Positions 8,706-17,797 are shown, counted from the first letter of the stretch. The stretch is DNA of 64,000 nt from Hoeflea sp. (GCF_002733955.1 NZ_NVXQ01000007.1:163385-227384), one strand, 5' to 3'. Notes: generated by a model not told the origin, from the sequence alone. Numbers and translations are program-made.

Positions 8706-8819
8706 GCTTGCCGAAGCAGCAAACCTGCCGTAGCATCGCCCCACGGGGTTACGGGTGGACTCCCCGTTGCAGGCGAGAGCCCAAGTTCCGCCCTTCGTAT
8801 TTATGCGAAGGGGATAGTC
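8706..8819 (+). promoter_or_regulatory. structured leader RNA of the chromate operon (chrB-motif-like)
   Basis: Three helices can be drawn. TCGCC (8736-8740) with GGCGA (8772-8776) encloses ACGGGG (8743-8748) with CCCCGT (8762-8767). A separate hairpin, CCCTTCG (8791-8797) with CGAAGGG (8806-8812), buries the GAAGGGG ribosome site of the next gene. Candidate cis-regulatory RNAs called chrB motifs are known upstream of alphaproteobacterial chrB genes; whether this is one was not tested. The 5' boundary is a guess. Confidence 0.45.
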
Positions 8820-9650
8820 ATGTCCAAATCCATCTCAGCCCAAGACCTGTCCAACCTGTCCGGCACCAGCAACTGGCCGACCGTCGTTGCCGCGACCCGC
8901 TGCTTCAAGTTCGAGCAAGAGGGGCGGGCGATTGCCGGTTCCATCTGGCGCGACCACATGCAGACCGAAAGCTGGGGGCCGGAACTCGCGCGGCTCGGCA
9001 AGCCGGTCATTGTCTACTGCCTGCACGGGCACAATGTCAGCCAGCTCGCAGCGGCGCGGTTGCGGGCGACGGGAATCGACGCCAGACACCTCGAAGGCGG
9101 GATTGATGCCTATGAAGAGGCGGGCGGACTGGTGCTCAAACAGCGGGGGCCGGATGTGCCGCTGCTGTTACCGGAACCGACCCGGTGGATCACCCGGGAA
9201 AACCCCATCCTCGGCAGCATGGCGTTCGCCTGGATGGTGCGCCGCTTCATCGATCCGATGGCGGAGCTTCATTTCGTCGAGGCAGAGTGGGTTGTCGATA
9301 TCGCCGAGGAAATAAGCGCGATTCCGTTCGATGTTGATGGCGTGACCTATTCGCAGCGCGGTGAAGACGGGGACTTGTGCAGTGTCGATAGGCTGCTCGA
9401 TCTGTTCGGCATCGAGGATCCGGCGCTGCGGCACCTGGCCCGGATCGTCCGCGGGGCGGACAAGGGCGATCTGGCGCTGGTGCCGCAATCAGCTGGACTG
9501 CTGGCGGTTTCGCTGGGATTGTCATCATCGGAAAATGATGATCTGGCACTGCTGGAAAAGAGCATGGTGATTTACGACGCGCTCTATGCGTGGTGCCGTC
9601 ATGCTAGCGGTGAAATTCATACTTCGGCCTCGGGGAAAGCTGCATCATGA
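8820..9650 (+). CDS. chrB: rhodanese-ChrB fusion, chromate resistance protein
   Basis: 276 residues. The N-terminal third is a rhodanese-like domain with the active-site cysteine in VIVYCLHGHNVSQLAA (about 62-77). The C-terminal part is the ChrB domain (about 125-265), with MVRRFIDPMAELHFV, AIPFDVDGV, LARIVRGADKGDL and MVIYDALYAWC. ChrB proteins act with the ChrA chromate pump, as regulator or as part of resistance. I start at the ATG at 8820 because GAAGGGG precedes it; the longer frame lacks a ribosome site. The stop overlaps the chrA start (ATGA). The gene name is by domain, not full-length match. Confidence 0.85.
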   Translation: MSKSISAQDLSNLSGTSNWPTVVAATRCFKFEQEGRAIAGSIWRDHMQTESWGPELARLGKPVIVYCLHGHNVSQLAAARLRATGIDARHLEGGIDAYEEAGGLVLKQRGPDVPLLLPEPTRWITRENPILGSMAFAWMVRRFIDPMAELHFVEAEWVVDIAEEISAIPFDVDGVTYSQRGEDGDLCSVDRLLDLFGIEDPALRHLARIVRGADKGDLALVPQSAGLLAVSLGLSSSENDDLALLEKSMVIYDALYAWCRHASGEIHTSASGKAAS

Positions 9651-10963
9651 GTTTTGTATCTTCTCCTTCATGGTCCGAGATGGTCCGCGTCTTCGGCCGC
9701 ATCGGGCTGTTGTCCTTCGGTGGCCCTGCAGGCCAGATCGCCTTGATGCATCGCGAACTGGTAGAGGAAAGGCCCTGGCTCGATGAGCCGCGCTTTCTGC
9801 ATGCACTGAATTTCTGCATGCTGCTGCCCGGACCCGAAGCCATGCAGCTGGCGATCTATGCCGGCTGGTTGCTGCGCGGTGTCGGCGGCGGGTTGCTGGC
9901 GGGATTGCTGTTCATCCTGCCCGGCTTTGCGATCATCATGGGTCTGTCCGCGGCCTATTTCCATTATGGTGACCTGCCTGTGGTGGCGGGCGTCCTGTTC
10001 GGGCTGAAAGCGGCGGTGCTGGCGATCGTGCTCGAGGCGATGATCAAGGTCTCCAAGCGGGCGCTGAAATCGCGCTTTGCCTGGGTGCTGGCGGTTGCGG
10101 CCTTTGTCGGCATTGCGTTTTTGAAGCTGCCGTTTCCGCTGATCGTTCTGGGCGCAGGGCTGGCTGGCATTCTTGCTTCGATGCTTGCAACGTCGCGGCA
10201 GTCAGCAGGCGCGGAGCCCACCGGGGATGCATCTACCCCCGCCCTGCCAGGGCTTGCCGGGCCGACATTTCGCACGGTGCTGGTATGGGGGGCTGTCTGG
10301 TTGCTGCCGCTGGCAACACTATTATTGCTGCCGGGTGTTCCCGATGCCTTTGCGGCCATGGCGCTGTTCTTCTCGAAGGCGGCCATCGTCACCTTTGGCG
10401 GCGCCTATGCGGTGCTTGCCTATGTCGGGCAGCAGGCGGTCGAGGTGCATGGCTGGCTGGTGCCGGGCGACATGCTGGCAGGCCTCGGGCTGGCCGAGAC
10501 CACGCCGGGACCGCTGATCCTGGTGTTGGTGTTCGTCGGTTTTCTCGGCGGCGCGCGCGAGGCGGGGCTGGACCCGTTCAGTGGCGGGTTTCTGGGCGGC
10601 ACGCTGGCGCTGTTCTTCACCTTCGCGCCATGCTTCTTGTGGATCTTTGCCGGTGCGCCGCATATCGAGCGGCTGCGCTCGGTGAGATGGCTGTCGGCGG
10701 GATTGTCGGCGATCACCGCGGCCGTGGTGGGCGTGATCACGAATCTTGCAGTCTGGTTTGCGCTCAATGTGCTGTTTGCCCGCGTCGGCGAGGCGGAATT
10801 CGGGCCGTTCACCCTGCCGGTGCCGGAGCTTGCGACGCTCAATCCGGGCGCGCTTGCCATCGCAGTAGGAGCCGGGCTGGCCTTGCTGCGCTTTCACGTC
10901 AATCTGTTTGCGGTGCTCGGGGCTGCCACGCTGGCCGGGATTGCAGTGACAATGCTGGCTTGA
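9647..10963 (+). CDS. chrA: chromate transporter ChrA
   Basis: 438-residue CHR-superfamily membrane transporter that exports chromate. It has two homologous halves of about 200 residues, each opening with an F-G-RIGLLSFGGPAGQI or FGGAYAVLAYVGQQAV motif. About ten to twelve hydrophobic helices are visible and a short polar linker separates the halves (about 178-200). The ATGA overlap with the rhodanese-ChrB gene shows coupled translation. Length fits the bidomain type. Confidence 0.93.
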   Translation: MSFVSSPSWSEMVRVFGRIGLLSFGGPAGQIALMHRELVEERPWLDEPRFLHALNFCMLLPGPEAMQLAIYAGWLLRGVGGGLLAGLLFILPGFAIIMGLSAAYFHYGDLPVVAGVLFGLKAAVLAIVLEAMIKVSKRALKSRFAWVLAVAAFVGIAFLKLPFPLIVLGAGLAGILASMLATSRQSAGAEPTGDASTPALPGLAGPTFRTVLVWGAVWLLPLATLLLLPGVPDAFAAMALFFSKAAIVTFGGAYAVLAYVGQQAVEVHGWLVPGDMLAGLGLAETTPGPLILVLVFVGFLGGAREAGLDPFSGGFLGGTLALFFTFAPCFLWIFAGAPHIERLRSVRWLSAGLSAITAAVVGVITNLAVWFALNVLFARVGEAEFGPFTLPVPELATLNPGALAIAVGAGLALLRFHVNLFAVLGAATLAGIAVTMLA

Positions 10964-11029
10964 GCCGGTGGCTCAATCGGGTACGAGCGTGATCTGGAAC
11001 CCGGCCGTAGGTCGGGCTCCAAAAGGGCG

Positions 11030-11962
<933 letters not shown>

Positions 11963-12037
11963 TTGGGACCGCCTGTTTTTTCGGCCGCGTCACAGCTGCG
12001 CAGGATCACGCAGGAGGACGGGGCGCCAACCCGTTGG

Positions 12038-12059
12038 CCCGCTTTTTAGCGGGGGTTTT
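12038..12059 (+). terminator. terminator-like hairpin with no plus-strand gene before it
   Basis: CCCGCT (12038-12043) pairs with AGCGGG (12048-12053), followed by GG and TTTT on the plus strand. It lies about 76 bases upstream of prs on the opposite strand, and no plus-strand gene ends here. On the minus strand it has no T tract. Confidence 0.4.
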
Positions 12060-12147
12060 GATGATTGCAAGCACCCATCGGCTGTGGGCGTAATTTTTCT
12101 GTTAAACTTCTGTGCAAGTGACGCGCCCAGGCACCTGTCTGGAGGCG

Positions 12148-12756
12148 TCAGAGACCACGCCAGGCGACATAGTCGGACAGGGTGCGGGTTGCTATTCGTT
12201 GCATCACATCGGCAGGGACGGAAGCCCATGGGTTTCCCGGGGCGCCGGCGAAGGTTTCCTGGCCCTGAACCCGGGTCAGCCGTGTGCCCGCCGGGTCGAG
12301 AATGTCCCAGACATAGTAGACGGTGGTCTGGCCATCGAAATTGTCGGCGGAGAAATAGCCCTTGAGCACGTGGTCGCCACCGGGATCGGAGGCGCTGAGG
12401 ATTGCCAGACCGCGATTGCGTGCTTCCACGGCCAGTTGCCGCGAGAGCGGTGTCACGGCATTAACCGGCGCGCCGATGACCGGCATGAAGCGGATCTGGC
12501 CGCGCACCTGTCCTGCCGGCAAGGCTGCCTGTGCCTGGGCAGGACTTGGTTGCTGTGGAGTTGCCTGGGGGGCGCCAGCCGGACTGGCACTCGGCGGGAA
12601 TGGATCAGTTGCGCCAAGCGGCACAGAACCTGCATTGCCGGCCGGCGCCGATTGGTCGCCGGGTATCGGTTGAAGTGTCTGCTCGGTGCTGGTGCAGCCG
12701 GCAAGCGCCATGGCCAGCGCGCCCAGCAATCCAATCATCTTGATGCGTTGCATCAT
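12148..12756 (-). CDS. hypothetical lipoprotein
   Basis: 202 residues with a lipoprotein signal ending in the lipobox LAGC (cysteine at about 21). A Pro/Ala/Gln-rich linker (about 25-80) follows, then a compact domain of about 120 residues with RFMPVIGAPVNAVTPLSR, VLKGYFSADNFDGQTTVYYVWDILD and VQGQETFAG. I do not recognise a named family. Start is the ATG at 12756 (a second ATG follows immediately), behind a purine-rich GGCGGGAAAC. It sits between the M24 gene and prs and is probably outer-membrane or periplasmic. Confidence 0.75.
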   Translation of the reverse strand: MMQRIKMIGLLGALAMALAGCTSTEQTLQPIPGDQSAPAGNAGSVPLGATDPFPPSASPAGAPQATPQQPSPAQAQAALPAGQVRGQIRFMPVIGAPVNAVTPLSRQLAVEARNRGLAILSASDPGGDHVLKGYFSADNFDGQTTVYYVWDILDPAGTRLTRVQGQETFAGAPGNPWASVPADVMQRIATRTLSDYVAWRGL

Positions 12757-12875
12757 GTTTCCCGCCTGTTTCCCCCCTTTGTTATGAAATCTCCAGGGCA
12801 GACATGTCAATCGCCGAAGGGACATGGCGGTTTGACGGCGGGCAGACGAGCGGGGCAAAACCAAGACTTGCGTTC

Positions 12876-14030
12876 CTACGGCGCGATGATCAGGTCAAGC
12901 GGTTTCGCAGACAGGGATTCAGGCGCATCAGCGGTTGTCAGGTATGTCTGCCCCAGTGTCATGGCGGTTCCGGTTTCGGAATCCATGATGATCATGTGCA
13001 CGAACAGCGTCATGTCAGGCGCAATCTCGAGCGGGTTTCCGGCGTGGAACATCTGGTGCTCCATCCAGCTGGGGGTAAAGCGCGCGCCGACCGCATAGCC
13101 GCAGGCATTGAGCCGGTGCCGGGTCAGGCCGCGTTCGTCCATCACATCGGCATGGGCGTCGAAGACCTCGCCAAAACTGGTGCCTGGTCTGAGGATGGCC
13201 GTGATCGCATCGAGTGACTCCCTGCAGGCCTCATAGAGCTCGACATGACGGTCTGTCGGTTCTCCAATGATGACCGTGCGCATCATCGGTGCGTGATAAT
13301 GAGCAAACACGCCCGCCCATTCCAGCGTCAGCTGATCGGTTGCCGTCAGTTGCCGGCGTCCGGCCTTGTAGCGGCAAAGGAGGGCGTCTTCTCCGGAGCC
13401 AATGATGAATTCGTTGGCCGGATAGTCACCGCCACCGGAAAACACCGCGCCCTGCATGGCGGCAAGGATGTCGGCTTCATCGGCGCCGGGCTTGATCAGC
13501 GGCAGGGCAGCATCAAGGGCGGCATCGGAGAGCTTGGCCGCGCGCCTGGCAAAGGCGATTTCGGCCGGGCTCTTGATCAGCCTGAGCCGGCTGACGACAT
13601 GAGATGCATCGACCAGTTCGGCAAAGCTTTGCAGCTGGTTGTCGAGCTTGCGGCAGTTTGCGCCGGTCAGGCCATGGGTGTCGTATTCGACACCAATGCG
13701 CTCGCCGAGCAGATCGAGATCGGAGAGCAGGTTCTTCAGATCCAGCGCCGGATCGGCGTTGGTGCGGTCGGTCCAGACGACAATGCGCTCGATGTTGGAG
13801 GTCTGGCGGGCCTGACGCAGGTCGGCGGAACGGGTCAGAAGCGTCATGGAGCCATCGGCCTTGACCACCAGGCATTGGAAGAAGCAGAAGCCGAACGTGT
13901 CGTAGCCGGTCAGCCAGTACATGCTTTCCTGGGCAAACAGCAGCATGGCGTCGAGCTTCTCCTCGCGCATGCTGGTCGTCAGTTTCTCCAGGCGGGCGGC
14001 GTATTCCTCGCGTTCAAAATGCAGGGCCAT
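12876..14030 (-). CDS. M24-family protein, creatinase/ectoine-hydrolase (DoeA) type
   Basis: 384 residues with an N-terminal creatinase-like domain (about 1-140, including SMYWLTGYDTFGFCFFQCLVV) and a C-terminal pita-bread M24 domain. The metal ligands of true aminopeptidase P are absent. The D...D strand reads LEWAGVFAHYHAPMMRT, the GH(G) histidine region reads NACGYAVG, the E in the EPG region is replaced (LFVHMI), and the last Glu is missing (MTLGQTYLTT). Creatinase and ectoine hydrolases lack these metals too, so a C-N hydrolase is likelier than an aminopeptidase. The ATG at 14030 follows GAGGA and overlaps pgeF by 17 bases. Confidence 0.8.
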   Translation of the reverse strand: MALHFEREEYAARLEKLTTSMREEKLDAMLLFAQESMYWLTGYDTFGFCFFQCLVVKADGSMTLLTRSADLRQARQTSNIERIVVWTDRTNADPALDLKNLLSDLDLLGERIGVEYDTHGLTGANCRKLDNQLQSFAELVDASHVVSRLRLIKSPAEIAFARRAAKLSDAALDAALPLIKPGADEADILAAMQGAVFSGGGDYPANEFIIGSGEDALLCRYKAGRRQLTATDQLTLEWAGVFAHYHAPMMRTVIIGEPTDRHVELYEACRESLDAITAILRPGTSFGEVFDAHADVMDERGLTRHRLNACGYAVGARFTPSWMEHQMFHAGNPLEIAPDMTLFVHMIIMDSETGTAMTLGQTYLTTADAPESLSAKPLDLIIAP

Positions 14031-14832
14031 GGGCGTCCTCCTTGATGGCGATGGCGGAGATTTGTCGTCCGTAATCGGGTTCCTTGCGATGGGTCGAGCG
14101 CCGGTAGGAATACCATGCCTCTTCATCAGCATAGGTGCAGTCAGAGAGCATCTCGGCCCTTACACCGGCGTTGCGCAGCCGGTCGACCGTGAATTGCCTG
14201 AGGTCAAACAGGGCGTGGCCAGGCTTGGGGGAGGGCACGAAATAGCCCTGGTGGGCGGGGTCGGCCTCAACGAACCGGTCGACGAATTCGGGCCCGACCT
14301 CGTAATTGGGCTGGCTGATCGAGGGGCCGAGCACGGCCACGGTGTCTTGGGGGCGTGCACCCAGGCCCTGCATGGCCTCAAGCGTGCTTTCCAGCACGCC
14401 GTCAAAGGCGCCGCGCCAGCCGGCATGGGCGGCGCCGATCACACCGGCTTGCGGGTCAGCAAACAGGATCGGTCCGCAGTCGGCGGTCAGCACGCCTAGC
14501 ACCAGGCCCGGGGTGTTGGTGACCAGCGCATCCGCCTGGGGGCGTTCGTCGCGGTTTTCGGCAGTGGCGATCTGGACGCGGGGCGAGTGCACCTGGTGAA
14601 CGGTGACCAGCCGGTCGGGGGCGAGGCCGAACCAGCGGCTGACCCGGGCCCGGTTCTCGATGACATCGGCGCGATCGTCGCTCGATCCCAACCCGACATT
14701 CAGGCCGCGGTAAAGTCCCCTGGAGACGCCGCCGGTCCTGTTGAAGAAGCCGTGGGCGATCTGCTGCTGTGAGGAAATTTCGTCCAGAAGTGCGCTCCGC
14801 ACCGGTTGGGGTGCGCTGCGGTCAACCGTCAT
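14014..14832 (-). CDS. pgeF: peptidoglycan editing factor PgeF (laccase-domain, YfiH family)
   Basis: 272 residues. PgeF cleaves misincorporated L-Ser from muropeptide precursors; related proteins were earlier called multicopper polyphenol oxidases. Family features are HGFFNRTGGVSRGLYRGLNVG (about 27-47), VHQVHSP (about 80-86), a CGP triad region in LTADCGPILFADP (about 120-132), GAAHAGWRGAF and DCTYADEEAWYSYRRSTH. The ATG has GGAGGA eight bases upstream. It overlaps the M24 gene and follows the methyltransferase gene on the same strand. Confidence 0.92.
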   Translation of the reverse strand: MTVDRSAPQPVRSALLDEISSQQQIAHGFFNRTGGVSRGLYRGLNVGLGSSDDRADVIENRARVSRWFGLAPDRLVTVHQVHSPRVQIATAENRDERPQADALVTNTPGLVLGVLTADCGPILFADPQAGVIGAAHAGWRGAFDGVLESTLEAMQGLGARPQDTVAVLGPSISQPNYEVGPEFVDRFVEADPAHQGYFVPSPKPGHALFDLRQFTVDRLRNAGVRAEMLSDCTYADEEAWYSYRRSTHRKEPDYGRQISAIAIKEDAHGPAF

Positions 14833-14936
14833 GATTTGGTCCTCCCGTGGGGCCCAGAGGGCGAGCCGAATCCGCAGACTAGTCCTGACTGCTTGTAGAT
14901 GGTGGCCATCTGGGGACGGTCTGTCAATTCGTCAAC

Positions 14937-16037
14937 TCACCGGGGCTGAGGATCGAAAGGTGCGATCCTGGCTGGCTTGCCGCTGACGGCAAGCACCTTG
15001 AACAGGGCTCCCATGCGGCCCTGGCCTTCGCCCGCGAGCCGGTTGACCGCGTCGCTGATGGTGGCCTGAGTCAATCTGTCACGGCCCGTTCCGAGCGCCC
15101 CGGCCCGTTCCAATATACCAAGGCCGACCAGAAAATCGCCTTGCGTCAGCGGGCGGTGAACGTGCGCGCCGGCAGCTTTGGCAGTCTCCGCAAGTACCTG
15201 AAAATCAACATGGCTGGTCAGGTCGGCTTCGCCCGGGCGCAGCAAGGGCGGGTCGAACTCGTGCTGGTAGACAGCCTGCAGCGTGTCGCCGAAGCCGGTC
15301 ACCAGGTGACCGTAATCGATGGTCAGGGCAGTGCCGCCATCGTGCACGATCTTTGTCGCTACCGCCTGCATGACCGCAGCCCTTGCCGGCGAGATCTCGA
15401 ATATCTCCCCCTCGGGGACCTGCGCCTCCTCGATGGGCAAAGCGGAGCTTTCAAGTGTGCCCGGGCCAAGCCCGAACGCAAGCGCGCCGGCCTCGTCGAG
15501 GCCGATCATGCGCTCGCGAAACCCGTCTGAGGTCTTGACGAATTGCTGGATCGGGATCGCGTCAAACAGTTCGTTGGCGACCATCAGGGTGAAGCCTGCC
15601 GGGATCTCTTCGAATGCGTCGTGCCAGGTGATGCGCTGCTTGAGCCGGACCAGCGTCTGGCGCTGCACGCTGCGCAGCCGTTCGCTGGTTTCAACCATGT
15701 GGATGGTCGCGTCTGCATAAAGCTCGGGAGCAAGTTTGGCGATGACGCGAAGGGCATCTGACATCAGTGTGCCGCGGCCGGGGCCGATCTCGACAATACG
15801 GACATTGTCGGGTGAGCCCTGGGCCTGCCAGGCCTGAACCAGGAAGATGCCGATCATTTCGCCGAACAGTTGAGAGATTTCCGGCGCGGTGATGAAGTCG
15901 CCGGCCTGGCCGAAGGGCTCGCGGTTCTGGTAATAGCCGTGATCGGGATCGGCGAGGCAGAGCGCGAAGTAGTCCGAGACCCGCAGCGGGCCGGCCTGCT
16001 GTATGAGATTGACGATTTTTTGAGCGAGCGGCGTCAT
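14937..16037 (-). CDS. MidA/NDUFAF7-type SAM-dependent methyltransferase
   Basis: 366 residues of the class I protein-arginine methyltransferase family that includes mitochondrial NDUFAF7 (complex I assembly). Typical features are the N-terminal DYFALCLADPDHGYYQ, the SAM loop VRIVEIGPGRGTLMSDALR (about 86-104), VANELFDAIPIQQF (about 160-173) and LTIDYGHL (about 250-257). The start is the ATG at 16037, 23 bases after lgt, with AAAGG upstream. In this bacterium a complex I arginine target is likely by homology but not shown. Confidence 0.9.
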   Translation of the reverse strand: MTPLAQKIVNLIQQAGPLRVSDYFALCLADPDHGYYQNREPFGQAGDFITAPEISQLFGEMIGIFLVQAWQAQGSPDNVRIVEIGPGRGTLMSDALRVIAKLAPELYADATIHMVETSERLRSVQRQTLVRLKQRITWHDAFEEIPAGFTLMVANELFDAIPIQQFVKTSDGFRERMIGLDEAGALAFGLGPGTLESSALPIEEAQVPEGEIFEISPARAAVMQAVATKIVHDGGTALTIDYGHLVTGFGDTLQAVYQHEFDPPLLRPGEADLTSHVDFQVLAETAKAAGAHVHRPLTQGDFLVGLGILERAGALGTGRDRLTQATISDAVNRLAGEGQGRMGALFKVLAVSGKPARIAPFDPQPR

Positions 16038-16060
16038 CGCAGGGACCTTTCCGGGCTTTC

Positions 16061-16894
16061 TCAATCGCGCGGCCTGGCGGTTGAGAGGACCCACAGGCCC
16101 ACGGCCAGCATGGGCAGCGACAGCACCATTCCCATGGTCAGCCATCCACCGGCGAGATAGCCGATATGGGCGTCGGGCTCCCTGAAGAATTCGACAAAAA
16201 TGCGCGACAGGGCATAGCCGGCGACAAAGCTGCCTGCGATCATGCCGCGCCGCTTGAGGGCCTGGCGCCGGTAGATGAGCCAGGCCAGAACCGCAAGCAA
16301 CAGCAGGCCTTCGAGGGCGGCTTCATAAAGCTGGGTCGGATGCCGCGGGAACGGGCCGCCAGTGGGGAACACGAAAGCCCATGGCACATCGGTCAGCTTG
16401 CCCCAGAGCTCGGCGTTGATGAAGTTCGCCAGCCGCCCGAAGAACAGGCCCACGGGCACGACCGCGCAGACGACGTCAAACAGGTTGAAGACAGGAATGT
16501 TGCGGCTGCGAGCAAACAGGATCATGGCGACCAGTGTTCCCAGCAGGCCGCCGTGGAACGACATGCCGCCGTTCCAGATCTCGAGCGCGCGCAGCGGATT
16601 GGCCGCAACGGCCGCAAAATCATAAAACAGGATGTAGCCGATGCGGCCGCCTGCGACGATGCCGACAGTCGCCCAGAGCAGGAAATCATCTATGTCGAGG
16701 GCGGTCATGCGCGGACCGGCTGCGGGCCACAGGTTCTTGTTCTCGACGAGCTTGCGGGCATAGCGCCACCCCAGCATGATGCCGATGACATAGGCCAGAC
16801 CATACCAGCGTACCTGCACCGGGCCGATGGCAAAGATCACCGGATCGATGTCCGGGAAGGTCATCAGCGACAACAGTGTGGCGGTATGCTCCAA
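16061..16894 (-). CDS. lgt: prolipoprotein diacylglyceryl transferase
   Basis: 277-residue inner-membrane enzyme that adds diacylglycerol to the lipobox cysteine of prolipoproteins. Seven hydrophobic segments are visible, with HGGLLG (about 113-118) and the Lgt signature VPVGLFFGRLANFINAELWG (about 145-164). A TTG at 16894 is preceded by AGGAAGGA at good spacing and gives the usual N-terminus; the in-frame ATG at 16864 would trim ten residues. It heads the lgt-MidA-pgeF-M24 operon. Confidence 0.95.
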   Translation of the reverse strand: MEHTATLLSLMTFPDIDPVIFAIGPVQVRWYGLAYVIGIMLGWRYARKLVENKNLWPAAGPRMTALDIDDFLLWATVGIVAGGRIGYILFYDFAAVAANPLRALEIWNGGMSFHGGLLGTLVAMILFARSRNIPVFNLFDVVCAVVPVGLFFGRLANFINAELWGKLTDVPWAFVFPTGGPFPRHPTQLYEAALEGLLLLAVLAWLIYRRQALKRRGMIAGSFVAGYALSRIFVEFFREPDAHIGYLAGGWLTMGMVLSLPMLAVGLWVLSTARPRD

Positions 16895-17133
16895 CGCAAT
16901 TTCCTTCCTGAAGCCGGTCTCTCAAATGCAACCGGTCAATGTAAATATGGTCAAAAGACGGCTTCTCCAGCTGTGATATGGCAAGTTGTGTTGCTGTTGC
17001 ATGCCATGCGGGCTTTGCGCAAGCCTTGCGCGCCATGCTTTGGCTTGCAACTCACCGCTGGAATGCTTACCTCAAGAGTGTTGAATGCCCGCGGGCAAAA
17101 GACCCAGATTGACCCGAAACAGGGATGAGACCG

Positions 17134-17412
17134 ATGAACAGCGGATCGAACAGACTTCTTGATGAACTTGCCAAGGTGATGACTGACGCTGCAGGTGCGG
17201 CCCAGGGTGTCCGGCGCGAGATGGAAACTGCGATGCGCAGTCAGCTCGAGCGGCTTCTCAATTCGATGGACCTGGTCAAACGCGAGGAATTCGAAGCCGT
17301 TCGCGACATGGCGATCAAGGCGCGCGAAGAGAATGATGCGCTGGCCAAAAGGCTCGATGATCTCGAGCAGAAGCTCTCCGCAGACTCTGCCTCGGACGCT
17401 GCCGACGCCTGA
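17134..17412 (+). CDS. UbiK-like accessory factor (BMFP family)
   Basis: 92-residue helical protein of the YqiC/UbiK family, ubiquinone-biosynthesis accessory factors that form coiled-coil trimers. It shows LLDELAKVMTDAAGAAQGVRREME near the N-terminus and a C-terminal coiled coil (about 45-85) with a VKREEFEAVRDMA core. Start at the ATG at 17134, with GGGATGAG upstream; another ATG at 17125 is possible. It is divergent from lgt. A role in ubiquinone synthesis is by homology only. Confidence 0.8.
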   Translation: MNSGSNRLLDELAKVMTDAAGAAQGVRREMETAMRSQLERLLNSMDLVKREEFEAVRDMAIKAREENDALAKRLDDLEQKLSADSASDAADA

Positions 17413-17464
17413 AGTCAGGCCATTGCCTGCAAGGCCCGGCACGCGAAGATGTGACGGGCTGTTT

Positions 17465-17633
17465 TTATCCACTTTTTTTTACACAGGTTATCCACCGGGC
17501 GACGAGGCTTAAAAAGCCTTTTGTCAGAATCAGTTATGAGTCACGGCGGAATCTGTTTGGCAAGTTGGTCCACAGGCCCCGGCTGACAAAATGCAACCGG
17601 GGGACTGGCGCTCGGACTCTGCATTTATACACT
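17465..17633 (+). promoter_or_regulatory. cluster of DnaA-box-like sites
   Basis: TTTTACACA at 17477-17485 fits the DnaA consensus TTWTNCACA exactly. TTATCCACT (17465-17473), TTATCCACC (17488-17496) and TTATACACT (17625-17633) each differ only in the last base. All four are on the plus strand. An eight-T run lies between the first two. The same intergenic region carries many GANTC sites. It could be DnaA-controlled, or an origin-like element. Confidence 0.45.
17505..17522 (+). terminator. weak terminator of the ubiK-like gene
   Basis: AGGCTT / AAGCCT, a 6-bp stem with an AAA loop followed by T residues, about 90 bases after the stop. Confidence 0.45.
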
Positions 17634-17797
17634 GATTCTAAATGATGATTCGGAACGGGCAGCAAAAAGCCCCGGCAGGAGTCGCTAATGCGGACGCCCC
17701 GGGGCGTGGATGAATCATGCGTGAATGAGGTGTCGTCTGGAGCCATTTGCAACGGCTTTTCCGGGCGCTTGAAAGAAGACTAGGTGGGGCATGAATC
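17527..17797. promoter_or_regulatory. cluster of nine GANTC (CcrM) sites
   Basis: GANTC occurs at 17527, 17538, 17549, 17615, 17634, 17647, 17679, 17712 and 17793. About one would be expected in 271 bases at this composition. CcrM methylates GANTC in alphaproteobacteria, and dense clusters mark cell-cycle-regulated promoters and origins. Confidence 0.6.
17664..17750 (-). ncRNA. candidate small RNA with its own terminator
   Basis: On the minus strand, GCCCCGG (17705-17699) pairs with CCGGGGC (17675-17669) and is followed by five T residues (17668-17664), a rho-independent terminator with no minus-strand gene before it. A 14-bp perfect palindrome, ACGCCCCGGGGCGT (17694-17707), overlaps the 5' arm and could form an alternative hairpin. 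The 5' end is a guess and I cannot name the family. Confidence 0.4.

Noticed and set aside
17451..17645. 64-codon open frame between the ubiK-like gene and ybjN
   Set aside because: No ribosome site, and the region is explained better by DnaA-like boxes, GANTC sites and hairpins.
17413..17790. Canonical chromosomal origin
   Set aside because: The hemE/maf/aroE neighbours of Hyphomicrobiales origins are absent, so I list it only as origin-like sites.
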